Origin: DATAGF01 sp963819845
Lineage (GTDB): Bacteria > Actinomycetota > Thermoleophilia > Miltoncostaeales > Miltoncostaeaceae
Direction of reading: 5' to 3'
NCBI GenBank assembly: GCA_963819845.1
Contig: CAWFXQ010000007.1
Span: forward strand, 124,001 to 188,000
DNA: 64,000 nucleotides
Below, in pieces: positions 19,406 to 27,786 of the stretch (position 1 is its first letter; every line of letters begins with the position of its first letter). Position numbers and translations under genes: made by a program. The notes beneath the pieces were generated by a model. The model was not told the origin of the DNA, did no database searches, and saw only the letters and a program-made list of their open reading frames with translations.

Positions 19406-19514
19406 CGGGCGGTCCCCCTGTGCTCGGTTCCGGGCCGCCGGATCCTGCCAGAGCGGCGGTACGATCGCGCCGCGCGAGGGGAGGCGCGCACCCATCCCTC
19501 ACCGAGGAGCGCGA

Positions 19515-19936
19515 ATGGCCACCCAACAGATCGACCCCACGCCCGCCGGGCCCGAGTCGGGCTGGGCGATCGGGGGGATCGTCTTCGCCGCGACTGATGA
19601 TGATCCTGATCGGCGTCTTCCAGATCATCGCCGGGCTCGTCGCGATCATCGACGACGACTTCTACGTCGTGGGGCCCAATTACACCTTCGACCTGGACGT
19701 CACGGCCTGGGGCTGGATCCACCTCATCATCGGCATCGTCGTGCTGCTGGGCGGCTTCGCCCTGCTGCAGCGCAAGCTCTGGGCCGCGGCGCTCGGAATC
19801 GGCCTCGCGATGCTGAGCGCGATCCGCGAACTTCTTCTTCGTCCCCTACTACCCGTTCTGGTCGATCCTGATGATCGCCATCGCGGTGTTCGTGATCTGG
19901 TCGATCACACGGCCGGGCGCGATCGCCGAGGCCTGA
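19515..19936 (+). CDS. DUF7144-like four-helix membrane protein, two apparent frameshifts
   Basis: ATG 19515 follows GGGGAGG-containing leader sequence. The frame begins MATQQIDPTPAGPESGWAIG. Removing one base near 19595 continues into MMILIGVFQIIAGLVAIIDD and WGWIHLIIGIVVLLGGFALL; removing another near 19824 restores FFFVPYYPFWSILMIAIAVF and a stop at 19936. The restored protein of about 139 residues has four membrane helices and matches small actinobacterial membrane proteins. Without correction, no frame gives a credible protein. Function unknown. Confidence 0.65.
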
Positions 19937-19950
19937 AGCGGCCGGCGGAT

Positions 19951-19978
19951 CCGGGAGGCGCCGAGGGGCGCCTCCCGG
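19951..19978. terminator. bidirectional hairpin terminator
   Basis: CCGGGAGGCGCC (19951-19962) and GGCGCCTCCCGG (19967-19978) form a perfect 12-bp stem with a GAGG loop, midway between two convergent genes. No T-run. Confidence 0.7.
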
Positions 19979-19987
19979 GCCGCGGGA

Positions 19988-20395
19988 TCAGCCGAGCGCC
20001 TTCTTCTTGATGGCGTCGAACTCCTCTTGGGAGATCGTGCCATCGTCCAAGAGCTTCTTGGCGTTCGCGATCTCCGCCGTCGCCCCGCCGCCGGCGGTCT
20101 CGCGCACGTAGTCGTCGAACTCCTGCTGGGCCTGGACCTGCTGCTGGGCCGACCGCTGCGCCATGCCGCTGCCGCGCACGATCAGGTAGATGAAGAGGCC
20201 GAGGAAGGGCAGGATGATGATGAAGAGCAGCCAGCCGGCTTTCCCCCAGCCGCTGAGCTCGTGATCGCGGAACAGGTCGAACACGACCTGGAACAGGATC
20301 ACGAAGAAGGTGATCGCGAAGAAGATGATCAACAGCGACCACAGGAACTCGCCGAAGCTGATGTCCAGGGTCAGGTTGCCGAGCACGGTTCCCAT
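19988..20395 (-). CDS. PLDc_N and SHOCT domain membrane protein
   Basis: 135 residues. Two membrane helices (LWSLLIIFFAITFFVILFQV and AGWLLFIIILPFLGLFIYLI) flank the phospholipase D-nuclease N-terminal-like motif. After a Gln-rich linker (AQQQVQAQQEFDDY) a SHOCT domain closes the protein: IANAKKLLDDGTISQEEFDAIKKKAL. Such proteins are common in actinobacteria and of unknown role. GAGGTGG lies before ATG 20395. Confidence 0.8.
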   Translation of the reverse strand: MGTVLGNLTLDISFGEFLWSLLIIFFAITFFVILFQVVFDLFRDHELSGWGKAGWLLFIIILPFLGLFIYLIVRGSGMAQRSAQQQVQAQQEFDDYVRETAGGGATAEIANAKKLLDDGTISQEEFDAIKKKALG

Positions 20396-20517
20396 ACAGC
20401 CACCTCTATTGGTCCGGTTGAACGGGCAGCCGCAGGCTACTCGTCGGTCCCACCCTGGCGATAGAGGGCGACCGCGTCATATGGTCTGCGGGCCCACTCC
20501 CAGCGTGAGGAGCCCCG

Positions 20518-20634
20518 GTGCGTCGTGCCCTTCCCCTGGCGGCCGCCCCCGACACGCAGGCCCGGTTCGACAGCGCGAAGGCCTCGCTGCGGACCGCCTT
20601 CGACCAGAGCCTGGCGCCGATCGACTGCTCGTAG
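20518..20634 (+). CDS. possible 38-aa small protein
   Basis: GTG 20518 has GAGGAG 5 nt upstream and opens a frame of 38 codons (VRRALPLAAAPDTQARF..., ending IDCS) that stops just before a hairpin. The signal-peptide-like start is too short to be convincing. It fills the 253-nt gap between two minus-strand genes and could be a relic. Confidence 0.25.
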   Translation: MRRALPLAAAPDTQARFDSAKASLRTAFDQSLAPIDCS

Positions 20635-20639
20635 CGGCG

Positions 20640-20670
20640 GATCTCGGGCTACGCGGCGAAGCCCGAGATC
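20640..20670. terminator. hairpin overlapping a stop codon
   Basis: GATCTCGGGCT (20640-20650) and AGCCCGAGATC (20660-20670) are perfect complements with a 9-nt loop. The stop of the minus-strand GAP-family gene (20649-20651) is within it. Confidence 0.5.
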
Positions 20671-21326
20671 GCGTCACCGATGAGCTTGGCGCCGATGACG
20701 AGCGCGAGCACGGTCATGATCGTCGCGTTGTTGCGGGCCATCCAGTCCTTCAGCTCGTCGAGGATGGCGCGCGAGCGGTCCCCGAGGGCGAGGTAGAGGA
20801 CGAGCGGGACCGCCGCCCCCAGCGTGCCGACGGCCACGAAGACGGCCAGCGCCCCCGCCTCCTGGCCGGCCGACAGGCCGGCCTGGGCGATCGTCGCCGC
20901 CCCCGCCACGGCGAGCACGAGGTTCTTGGGGTTGGCCGCCGTCAGCAGCAGGCCGGCGCCCGCCGCCTTGGGCGGCGCGACGGCGTCGAGCGACCGCATC
21001 CACGCGGGCAGCTCGGCCGGCTCGCCGGGGCGGGGGCGCTCGAGCCACGCCCGGACGCCGAAGGCGAGCAGCAGGAGGCCGAGGGCGAGCTTGAGCCCGC
21101 TCACCCAGTGGGCCGGGCCGCCCGAGTCGGCTGTGGCGTCGTCCCCGATCAGGGCGAGCACGACGACCCCCACGACCGCCAGGCCGACGACCCAGGCGGC
21201 GACGAAGGCCGACCCGTTGGCCCGGGCGCGGGGCGTCGCGAGCATGAGGACGATGCCGACGATCGCGAACGGGCTGAGGGCGATGCCGATGGCGAACGGC
21301 AGGGCCTGGCCGATGGCGTCGCCCAC
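20649..21326 (-). CDS. GAP/LysE-like membrane transporter
   Basis: 225 residues with six hydrophobic helices. GIALSPFAIVGIVLMLATPRARANG near the start and LTAANPKNLVLAVAGAATIA in the middle are typical of the GAP (Sap/LysE-like) family of small exporters. The substrate is unknown. GTG 21326 (GDAIGQALPFAIG) is the best start. Divergent from the formylglycine-generating enzyme, with 42 nt between them. Confidence 0.75.
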   Translation of the reverse strand: MGDAIGQALPFAIGIALSPFAIVGIVLMLATPRARANGSAFVAAWVVGLAVVGVVVLALIGDDATADSGGPAHWVSGLKLALGLLLLAFGVRAWLERPRPGEPAELPAWMRSLDAVAPPKAAGAGLLLTAANPKNLVLAVAGAATIAQAGLSAGQEAGALAVFVAVGTLGAAVPLVLYLALGDRSRAILDELKDWMARNNATIMTVLALVIGAKLIGDAISGFAA

Positions 21327-21356
21327 GCCGGCGAACCTACACGCGGCGGGCCGCAC

Positions 21357-21362
21357 TAGTAT
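21357..21362 (+). promoter_or_regulatory. -10-like hexamer TAGTAT, leaderless start
   Basis: TAGTAT lies 6 nt before GTG 21369; no Shine-Dalgarno is visible. Confidence 0.4.
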
Positions 21363-21368
21363 CGGCGC

Positions 21369-22295
21369 GTGACCGGAGCTCCACCGCGGCCGGGAATGGC
21401 CTGGGTGCCCGGCGGCGAGTTCGCGATGGGCTCCGACCGCTTCTACCCCGAGGAGGGCCCGGTGCGGCCCGTCCAGGTGAACGGGTTCTGGATCGACGAG
21501 GGCCCGGTGACGGTGGGCCGGTTCGCCCGCTTCGTGGAGGAGACCGGGCACGTCACCGAGGCCGAGTTCGCGCCCGACCCGGCCGACTACCCCGGCGCCG
21601 ACCCCGAGCTGCTGGTGCCGGGCTCCCTGGTCTTCCGGCCCTCCGAGGGGCCGGTCAACCTGCGCGACGTGCGCAACTGGTGGGCGTGGGTGCCGGGGGC
21701 CACCTGGCGTGCGCCCGAGGGCCCCGGGAGCTCGGCCGACGACCGCCAGGACCACCCCGTCACCCAGGTGGCGCATCGCGACGCCGCCGCCTACGCGGCC
21801 TGGGCGGGCGCCGATCTCCCCACCGAGGCCGAGTGGGAGCGCGCCGCCCGCGGCGGGCTGGAGAGCGCGGCCTTCGCCTGGGGCGACGAGTTCGCGCCCG
21901 GCGGGCGAATGATGGCCAACACCTGGCAGGGGCGATTCCCGTGGGAGAACCTGCTCGAGGACGGGTTCGCCGGGACCTCGCCCGTCGGCAGCTTCCCGGC
22001 CAACGGCTACGGCCTGCACGACATGACGGGCAACGTCTGGGAGTGGACCGCCGACTTCTTCGCGATGCGGCCCGTCGCGGAGCGGCCGTGCTGCGCGCCC
22101 TCGAACCCGCGCGTGACCGACGCCGCCGGGAGCGTGGCCCCCGGCGAGGTCCACCCGCGGCGCGTGATCAAGGGCGGGTCCCACCTGTGCGCCCCCAACT
22201 ACTGCCTGCGCTACCGGCCGGCGGCCCGGCAGTCCGAGACCGTCGAGACCTCGACGACGCACATCGGCTTCCGCTGCGTGATCCGGCCGGGATGA
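21369..22295 (+). CDS. formylglycine-generating enzyme (sulfatase-modifying factor)
   Basis: 308 residues of the FGE-sulfatase fold: MAWVPGGEFAMGSDRFYPEE at the start, DLPTEAEWERAARGG, NGYGLHDMTGNVWEWT and the C-terminal KGGSHLCAPNYCLRYRPAAR. The two Cys spaced by four residues in the last motif are the copper-binding redox pair of genuine FGE, so this is likely the active enzyme that oxidises the CxPxR Cys of sulfatases such as the one at 9634-11997. An ATGA overlap with the next gene suggests coupling. Confidence 0.93.
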   Translation: MTGAPPRPGMAWVPGGEFAMGSDRFYPEEGPVRPVQVNGFWIDEGPVTVGRFARFVEETGHVTEAEFAPDPADYPGADPELLVPGSLVFRPSEGPVNLRDVRNWWAWVPGATWRAPEGPGSSADDRQDHPVTQVAHRDAAAYAAWAGADLPTEAEWERAARGGLESAAFAWGDEFAPGGRMMANTWQGRFPWENLLEDGFAGTSPVGSFPANGYGLHDMTGNVWEWTADFFAMRPVAERPCCAPSNPRVTDAAGSVAPGEVHPRRVIKGGSHLCAPNYCLRYRPAARQSETVETSTTHIGFRCVIRPG

Positions 22296-23431
22296 CCTCC
22301 GGCGCCGCCCCCCCGGCGACCACCAGCGACCTCGGCGCCCGGCGCACCTCGCCGCGCGACATGGTCGTGCGCGGCGTCCTGACGCTGATGCTCTTCGCGC
22401 TGGTCATCTACCTGCTGCTGAGCAACGTCGGCGAGCTCTCGTCCGTCGGGGAGGCTCTCCAGGGCGTGTCCGCCGGGGACGCGGTCGTGCTCGTCGCGCT
22501 GCTGCTGCTCTCACAGGTGCTGATCGGGGCCCAGCTCGCGATCACGGTGCCGGGGCTGGGGCTGACGCGCGGGCTGGTCGCGGTCGAGAGCGCCTCGGCG
22601 GCATCGAACGTCATCCCCGGGCCGTCGGGCACCGCGACGCGTCTGGCGGTGCTGCGCTCGTGGGGCTTCTACACGGAGGACTTCGCGCGGAGCTGGATCT
22701 TCACCAGCACCCTCACCAACCTGACGGTGCTCGCCATGCCGTCCGTCGCGGTGGTCCTCGCGGCGGTCAACACCGACCTCTCCTGGCAGATCCTGGCGCT
22801 GGCGGTGGCCGGCCTGGTGGCGTGCGCCGTGGCGGCCGTCGTCGTGGTCGGCGTGGTGCGCAGCGAGGGCTTCGCGCGCCGCCTCGGCGGCCTGTGGGGC
22901 CGGACGCTGAGGTGGGCGCAGGGGGTCGCCCACCGGCGCCCGAGCGACGAGGACTTCGAGGAGGCGACGCTGCGCTTCCGCGGCGACCTCATGCACAGCT
23001 GGCGCGACGTGGGCCCCCGCGTGACCCTCGCCGTCGTCGGAACCTACGTCACGACCGGCCTCATCTTCGGCCTCTCGCTGCGCGCGACCGGCCTCGCCCG
23101 CGACGAGCTGTCGATCGGGGCGGTGGCCGTCGTGTACACCGTCGTGCGCCTGTTGACGATCGTGAACTTCACGCCGGGCGGGGTGGGCGTGACCGAGGCG
23201 CTCTACACCACGGCGCTGCTCGCGGCGACCGACAACCAGTACCAGTCGGAGATCGTGGCCGGGGTGTTCCTCTTCCGCGGGCTCACCTATGCCGGGCCGA
23301 TCCTGCTGGGCGCGGTCGCGCTGCTGATCTGGCGCTTCCGCCGCTCGTGGCGCGTCCAGCCACCGGCCGAGCCGGTGGGCTCGGCGGCCGTGGGCGCCGC
23401 CATCGCCGACCGCGAGCCGCCCGGCGAGTGA
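22292..23431 (+). CDS. lysylphosphatidylglycerol synthase TM-region / flippase-like membrane protein
   Basis: 379 residues with about eight membrane helices. SAASNVIPGPSGTATRLAVL and TIVNFTPGGVGVTEALYTTA are the two conserved PG(G/S) motifs of the UPF0104/LPG synthase membrane family, which includes flippase domains. No catalytic aminoacyl-transfer domain is fused, so a lipid or glycan transport role is likelier. ATG 22292 overlaps the stop of the FGE gene. Confidence 0.8.
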   Translation: MTSGAAPPATTSDLGARRTSPRDMVVRGVLTLMLFALVIYLLLSNVGELSSVGEALQGVSAGDAVVLVALLLLSQVLIGAQLAITVPGLGLTRGLVAVESASAASNVIPGPSGTATRLAVLRSWGFYTEDFARSWIFTSTLTNLTVLAMPSVAVVLAAVNTDLSWQILALAVAGLVACAVAAVVVVGVVRSEGFARRLGGLWGRTLRWAQGVAHRRPSDEDFEEATLRFRGDLMHSWRDVGPRVTLAVVGTYVTTGLIFGLSLRATGLARDELSIGAVAVVYTVVRLLTIVNFTPGGVGVTEALYTTALLAATDNQYQSEIVAGVFLFRGLTYAGPILLGAVALLIWRFRRSWRVQPPAEPVGSAAVGAAIADREPPGE

Positions 23432-24609
23432 AGTCCATCCTGATCGCGCTGGCGAGCGTGGTCGCGCTCGCCGCGGTCGCCCTGGGCCCGCTGCTGTGGC
23501 TCGCGCAGCCGGCCGAGCCGGGCTCCTTCTACACGCCCCCGGACGACATCCCTGCCGAGCCGGGCACTCTCATCCGCCAGGAGCCCTACACGCGGGGCGT
23601 GCCCGAAGGCGCCGAGGCCTGGCTGATCCTCTACTCCTCCACCAGCCCCGGCGGGGCGCCGGTCGCCGTCAGCGGAGTCGTGATGGCACCGGCCGACCCC
23701 CCGCCGGGGCCGCGCCCGGTCATCGCCTGGAGCCACGGCACGCGCGGCGTGGTCACCGGGTGCGCGCCCACCCTGGGCCCCGACCCGTTCCTCGAGCTGC
23801 CCGCGCTGCGCGAGGCGCCGTCGCGCGGATGGGTGGTGGCGGCGACCGACTACCCGGGGCTCGGCGGTCCCGGTGCTCACCCGTATCTCGATGGGACGAG
23901 CGAGGGACGGGCCGTGCTCGACTCGGTGCGGGCGGCGAGCCGGATCGAGGGCGGGCCGGAGCTGTCATCGCAGGTCGCCGTATGGGGCATCTCGCAGGGC
24001 GGCCACTCGGCCCTCTTCGCGGGCGAGATCGCCCCCGCCTACGCCCCCGAGCTCGATGTGGAGGGGGTGGCGGTCGCCGCCCCGGCCACCGACCTGGCCG
24101 CGCTGCTGGCCGGCGCGTCGGGCCAGGCCGGGAAGGTCCTGACCGCCGAGGCCGTCTACGCCTGGAGCCGCATCTATCCGGAGCTGTCCTTCGACGAGGC
24201 CGTCGTCAACCGCGCTGAGCGGGTCGCGCGGCTGGTCGCCCGCAGCTGCCTCGACGGCCCGTCGCGTTTCGTCACCGCCGCGGGGGCGGCGCTCCTGCCG
24301 CAGCGCCTGCTGGCCTTCGACGTCACGCAGGACCCGCGATGGGCCGCCCGGATCCGCCAGAACACTCCCTCGGGGCCGATCGCGGCGCCCCTGTTCATCG
24401 GCCAGGGCGACGCCGACACGATCGTGCTCCCCGAGGTGACGCTCGCCGACGTCCGCCGGCGTTGCGCGGCCGGTGAGCGCGTCGAGCTCGTCCGCTACCC
24501 GGGGGCCACCCACTTCACGGTGCCGGCACCCGCCGGTCCGGACCTGCTCGACTGGACCGCGGCCCGCTTCGCGGGCGAGCCCGTCCCGGAGGGGTGCGGC
24601 GGCATCTGA
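23428..24609 (+). CDS. secretory lipase-like alpha/beta hydrolase
   Basis: 393 residues. GTG 23428 overlaps the preceding stop (GTGA). An N-terminal hydrophobic signal or anchor (ILIALASVVALAAVALGPLL) is followed by an alpha/beta-hydrolase of the secretory lipase (LIP) type. Oxyanion region IAWSHGTRG, nucleophile elbow VWGISQGGHSAL, acid near GQGDADTIV, and His in PGATHFT. It likely cleaves esters outside the membrane. Third gene of the FGE operon. Confidence 0.82.
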   Translation: MKSILIALASVVALAAVALGPLLWLAQPAEPGSFYTPPDDIPAEPGTLIRQEPYTRGVPEGAEAWLILYSSTSPGGAPVAVSGVVMAPADPPPGPRPVIAWSHGTRGVVTGCAPTLGPDPFLELPALREAPSRGWVVAATDYPGLGGPGAHPYLDGTSEGRAVLDSVRAASRIEGGPELSSQVAVWGISQGGHSALFAGEIAPAYAPELDVEGVAVAAPATDLAALLAGASGQAGKVLTAEAVYAWSRIYPELSFDEAVVNRAERVARLVARSCLDGPSRFVTAAGAALLPQRLLAFDVTQDPRWAARIRQNTPSGPIAAPLFIGQGDADTIVLPEVTLADVRRRCAAGERVELVRYPGATHFTVPAPAGPDLLDWTAARFAGEPVPEGCGGI

Positions 24610-24634
24610 GGCCGCGGTGGGGGAGGATGCGCGC

Positions 24635-25531
24635 GTGGAGCCCGAGCGGACCGGACGCCTGAGCGAGATGGTCGAGCGCGCGCGGCTCGAGTCGGAGCGC
24701 GCGCGCGAGTACGCCGAGGACGCCCGCGAGCGGTCGCCGGTCGTTGCTCTGGCCTTCGACGTGGCCGAGCGCGACATCCGGCACCTGGGCGGGCTGCTGT
24801 CGGGCGCGGTCGCGTTCCGCCTCTTCCTCTGGCTGCTGCCCTTCACCCTCCTCGTCGTCGGCGTGCTCGGGGCGATCACGGCGATCGTCGGGGAGGTGCC
24901 CGCCGACCTGTCGGACGCCCTCGGGCTGCAGGGGTTCCTGGCCGAGCTCATCATCGACGGGGGGCGGGAGAGCGGCTGGTGGATCGCCCTGATCGTGGGG
25001 CTCTTCGGCACGGCCTACACGGGCATCGGCGCGGTCCGCGCCCTGCGGATCAGCCACGCGGCCGCCTGGGCCGTCCGCCCGGAGCGCATGCGCCGGCCGC
25101 TCCACGCCTCCGGCCTCTTCCTGCTGCTCGCCCTCGGGCTGCTGGTCACGTCGGGCCTGTGCACCTGGCTGCGCGAGAGCTCGGGCCTGATCGGCTCGCT
25201 GCTGACGATCGCCGGCGTCGGGGCCGTCTACTTCCTGGTATGGCTCAAGGTCTCGTCGATCCTGCCCCACCGCGACGTGCCGACGCGGGCACTGGTGCCC
25301 GGCGCCGTGCTCGTGGCCGCCGGCGCGCAGGGCCTGCACCTGTTCGTGGTCTTCTACCTCGCCGAGAGCGCCGAGCGCGCCGCCTCTGTCTACGGGTCGA
25401 TCGGCGCGGCCATCGCGCTGCTGCTGTGGCTCTTCATCCTCGCGCGACTGACCGTGGCGGGGGCGATGCTCAACGCGGAGCTGGCGGCTCGGCGGGAAGC
25501 GTCGCCGCCAGCGCCTCGACCATCATCCTGA
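24635..25531 (+). CDS. YihY/BrkB family membrane protein
   Basis: 298 residues with six membrane helices after a charged N-terminus. Family motifs include GGLLSGAVAFRLFLWLLPF, TAYTGIGAVRALR and YGSIGAAIALLLWLFILA. The molecular role is unclear despite the old RNase BN label. GTG 24635 has GGGAGGA upstream. The last 62 nt overlap the 3' end of the convergent gene at 25470-26141. Confidence 0.82.
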   Translation: MEPERTGRLSEMVERARLESERAREYAEDARERSPVVALAFDVAERDIRHLGGLLSGAVAFRLFLWLLPFTLLVVGVLGAITAIVGEVPADLSDALGLQGFLAELIIDGGRESGWWIALIVGLFGTAYTGIGAVRALRISHAAAWAVRPERMRRPLHASGLFLLLALGLLVTSGLCTWLRESSGLIGSLLTIAGVGAVYFLVWLKVSSILPHRDVPTRALVPGAVLVAAGAQGLHLFVVFYLAESAERAASVYGSIGAAIALLLWLFILARLTVAGAMLNAELAARREASPPAPRPSS

Positions 25532-26141
25532 CGTGCCCCTGCACGGTCGCGGCCTGGCCGATCTCGTCCTGCAGCGCGAGGTCGGCCGCGCCCCGGCCGG
25601 CCCGGCGGGCGGCCCGGGCCTTGGCGTCCCGGTCGAGCGTGAGGATCAGGCGCGAGAGCTCGCGGGGGCGCTCGCCCATCCACGCCTGCGCCTCGGCGCA
25701 GAGGCCGTCGGCCGGCGGCCCCAGGCGCACCTCGGTCGCCAGCAGGGTCAGCCGGACCCAGCCGCCGATGCGCAGCCGTCGGTGCAGCGCGGCGTCCAGC
25801 GAGGGGTCGGTGCCCGGCCGCGCGCCGAACTGGAGGTGCTCCTCCAGGGCGATCGCGCCCTCGCCGACGTCGAGGTGGCGCTCGTAGAGCTCACGCTGCT
25901 CCTCGAACCACGCCGGCAGGGCGTCGGCCAGGCCCGCGAGGCGCTCGGCGAGATCCGGGTCGGCGGTGGCCTCGACCGCGGCGGCCGCGAAGCGCAGGTG
26001 GGCCCGGATGGCCGGGTCGCCCGCCGGAGCGTCGTCGCCGTCGGCCTCCTCGGCGACGCAGCCGCGCAGCACCTCGCCGTTCTCGCTCATCCAGCGCAGC
26101 GCCAGGGAGGCGTCGAGGCCGCGCCCCGCGCGGCCGCTCAC
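25470..26141 (-). CDS. unknown helical protein coupled to an HNH nuclease
   Basis: 223 residues, not recognised. It is acidic and helical, with GDPAIRAHLRFAAAAVEA and GAIALEEHLQFGARPG, and a short Pro/Ala tail. GTG 26141 overlaps the stop of the HNH gene as GTGA, so the two are probably made together. It overlaps the YihY gene tail by 62 nt. No catalytic motif is visible. Confidence 0.55.
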   Translation of the reverse strand: MSGRAGRGLDASLALRWMSENGEVLRGCVAEEADGDDAPAGDPAIRAHLRFAAAAVEATADPDLAERLAGLADALPAWFEEQRELYERHLDVGEGAIALEEHLQFGARPGTDPSLDAALHRRLRIGGWVRLTLLATEVRLGPPADGLCAEAQAWMGERPRELSRLILTLDRDAKARAARRAGRGAADLALQDEIGQAATVQGHVRMMVEALAATLPAEPPAPR

Positions 26142-26647
26142 AGGCCGACGCCCTTGTCGCGGTTGCAGGGGGCGCAGAGCAGCTGCAGGTTCTCGGCCGT
26201 CGAGGCGCCGCCGAGGGCCAGCGGGATGACGTGGTCGAACTGCAGCAGCTCCTCGCTGCCGCAGGCGACGCAGCGCCCGCCGTCGCGGCGGAAGACCGCC
26301 CGGCGCACGTCCTCGGGGATGGGCTCGCGCCGGGGGCCCGCCGGCTCGTCGGCGGCCATGGCGTCGAGCGCGCGGTCGATGCGCCGCCTCCGCCTCCGCT
26401 CGCGCTCCAGGGCGAGGGCCATGACCTCCCGGGGCTCCAGGCCGTCGTCCTCCACGAAGACGCGGTCGCGGAACATCCACCAGGTGCGCCGGTCGTCGGC
26501 GGCGACCGCCACGGGGCCCTCGCGCTGCTCGCGCAGGATGGCCCGGTAGGTCATCCGCGACAGCGGCCGGAAGTCACGCCGTCCGCTGACGAAGCGGCAT
26601 CTCAGCAGGCCCGGCTCGAAGCGGGCGCTCGGGTCCTCGCGCAGCAC
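26138..26647 (-). CDS. HNH endonuclease
   Basis: 169 residues. The C-terminal HNH fold is clear: CVACGSEELLQFDHVIPLALGG then NLQLLCAPCNRDKG, giving two CxxC zinc pairs, the DH catalytic pair and the final N. The N-terminal 100 residues are basic and of unknown role, with WWMFRDRVFVEDDGLEP. GTG 26647 follows the hexamer TAGCGT by 8 nt. No phage or restriction genes lie nearby, so it may be a domestic or defence nuclease. Confidence 0.8.
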   Translation of the reverse strand: MLREDPSARFEPGLLRCRFVSGRRDFRPLSRMTYRAILREQREGPVAVAADDRRTWWMFRDRVFVEDDGLEPREVMALALERERRRRRRIDRALDAMAADEPAGPRREPIPEDVRRAVFRRDGGRCVACGSEELLQFDHVIPLALGGASTAENLQLLCAPCNRDKGVGL

Positions 26648-26655
26648 CGCCCGCC

Positions 26656-26661
26656 ACGCTA
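26656..26661 (-). promoter_or_regulatory. -10-like hexamer TAGCGT, leaderless start
   Basis: The complement of 26656-26661 reads TAGCGT, 8 nt before GTG 26647. Confidence 0.35.
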
Positions 26662-26680
26662 GAGCGGCCGCCGGACGCGA

Positions 26681-26845
26681 TCAGTCCGGAAGGCCCGCCG
26701 GACGCGTCTCGCTCTCGCTCCTGCGCTTCTCCAGCAGCTCGGGGCGCGAGCCCGACATCGCGAACCAGAGACCCGCCACGATCGCGGCGCCCAGCGCGAG
26801 GCCCACGACCAAGAGCACCGCGACCAGCGTGTAGGCCAGAGCCAT
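26681..26845 (-). CDS. 54-aa single-pass membrane protein
   Basis: ATG 26845 opens a 54-codon frame. One long hydrophobic helix (LAYTLVAVLLVVGLALGAAI) is followed by GLWFAMSGSRPELLEKRR and an acidic/basic tail ending GLPD. It is compact, has good codon use, and fills the gap between two divergent genes. The hexamer TAGACT lies 10 nt upstream. Function unknown. Confidence 0.55.
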   Translation of the reverse strand: MALAYTLVAVLLVVGLALGAAIVAGLWFAMSGSRPELLEKRRSESETRPAGLPD

Positions 26846-26871
26846 CACGGTCGACAGTCTAAGGGCTGACG

Positions 26872-26877
26872 TAGCCT
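26872..26877 (+). promoter_or_regulatory. -10-like hexamer TAGCCT, leaderless start
   Basis: TAGCCT lies 6 nt before ATG 26884. Confidence 0.4.
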
Positions 26878-26883
26878 TATGGC

Positions 26884-27693
26884 ATGGCCGCCCCGGCGCA
26901 CGCCCCCGTCATCGGAATCTGCGCGGTCATGGAGCGTGCCCGCTGGTCGGTCTGGGACCTGCCCGCCGCCCTGGTGCCGATGAACTACGTCGAGGCGGTC
27001 CAGCGGGCGGGCGGGCTGGCGGTGCTGGTGCCGCCCGACCCGGCCCTGGCCGCCGCCCCCGCGCCGCTGCTCGACCGCCTGGACGGGCTCATGCTGGTCG
27101 GGGGCCCCGACGTCGGCGCGGGGCGCTACGGTGCCGCGCCGCACCCCCTGGCCGAGCCCGAGGCCGCGCTCCGGGACGAGGTCGAGATCGCGCTGACCCG
27201 GGCGGCGCTCGCCCGCGGCCTGCCGGTGCTGGGCATCTGCCGCGGGATGCAGCTCATCAACGTCGCCGCGGGCGGCACCCTGCGCCAGCACCTCCCCGAC
27301 GACCTCGGCGACGAGCGCCACCGGCGCGCCGCCGGACGCTTCGACGGCAACGAGCACCTCGTCGAGCTGGAGCCGGGCTCGCGCGCGGGCGCGAGCGGGG
27401 GCGAGGGCCCCCATGCGGTCGTCTCCCACCACCACCAGGCCGTCGAGCGGGTGGGCGAGGGCCTGCGGGTGACGGGCCGCGCGCAGGGCGATGGTGTTCC
27501 GGAGGCCCTCGAGGCCCAGGGGCCGGCGTGGGCGCTCGGCGTCCAGTGGCACCCCGAGGCTGACGCCGACAGCCGCGTCATCGCCGGCCTGGTGGCGGCC
27601 GCGCGGGACCGAGACGATCGGCGGGAGGGCGCGGACCGAGGAGAAGGGGGCCACCCCACGATCCCCGCCGCTCGCCGCGTCGAACGGAGCTGA
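26884..27693 (+). CDS. gamma-glutamyl-gamma-aminobutyrate hydrolase family protein (peptidase C26)
   Basis: 269 residues of the class I glutamine amidotransferase-like C26 family. LMLVGGPDVGAGRYG, the nucleophile elbow VLGICRGMQLINVAAGG and the His-Glu pair of WALGVQWHPEAD are intact. In E. coli PuuD cleaves gamma-glutamyl-GABA in putrescine breakdown; here no other puu gene is nearby, so the substrate is open. A polar tail of about 30 residues follows the domain. Confidence 0.85.
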   Translation: MAAPAHAPVIGICAVMERARWSVWDLPAALVPMNYVEAVQRAGGLAVLVPPDPALAAAPAPLLDRLDGLMLVGGPDVGAGRYGAAPHPLAEPEAALRDEVEIALTRAALARGLPVLGICRGMQLINVAAGGTLRQHLPDDLGDERHRRAAGRFDGNEHLVELEPGSRAGASGGEGPHAVVSHHHQAVERVGEGLRVTGRAQGDGVPEALEAQGPAWALGVQWHPEADADSRVIAGLVAAARDRDDRREGADRGEGGHPTIPAARRVERS

Positions 27694-27735
27694 CCCGGTA
27701 GGCAGTGCACTCCACTCCGTTCGCGAGGGAGTCTC

Positions 27736-27770
27736 GACGGCGGGGGCGCTCCGTTCCTTGGCCCGCCGTC
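27736..27770. terminator. hairpin between convergent genes
   Basis: GACGGCGGG (27736-27744) pairs perfectly with CCCGCCGTC (27762-27770) around a 17-nt loop that contains the only T-rich bases nearby. Confidence 0.4.
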
Positions 27771-27786
27771 CAGGGTGAGGGGGCCG

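Noticed and set aside
19515..20010. Two separate small proteins in different frames
   Set aside because: Together they make one four-helix membrane protein after two one-base corrections.
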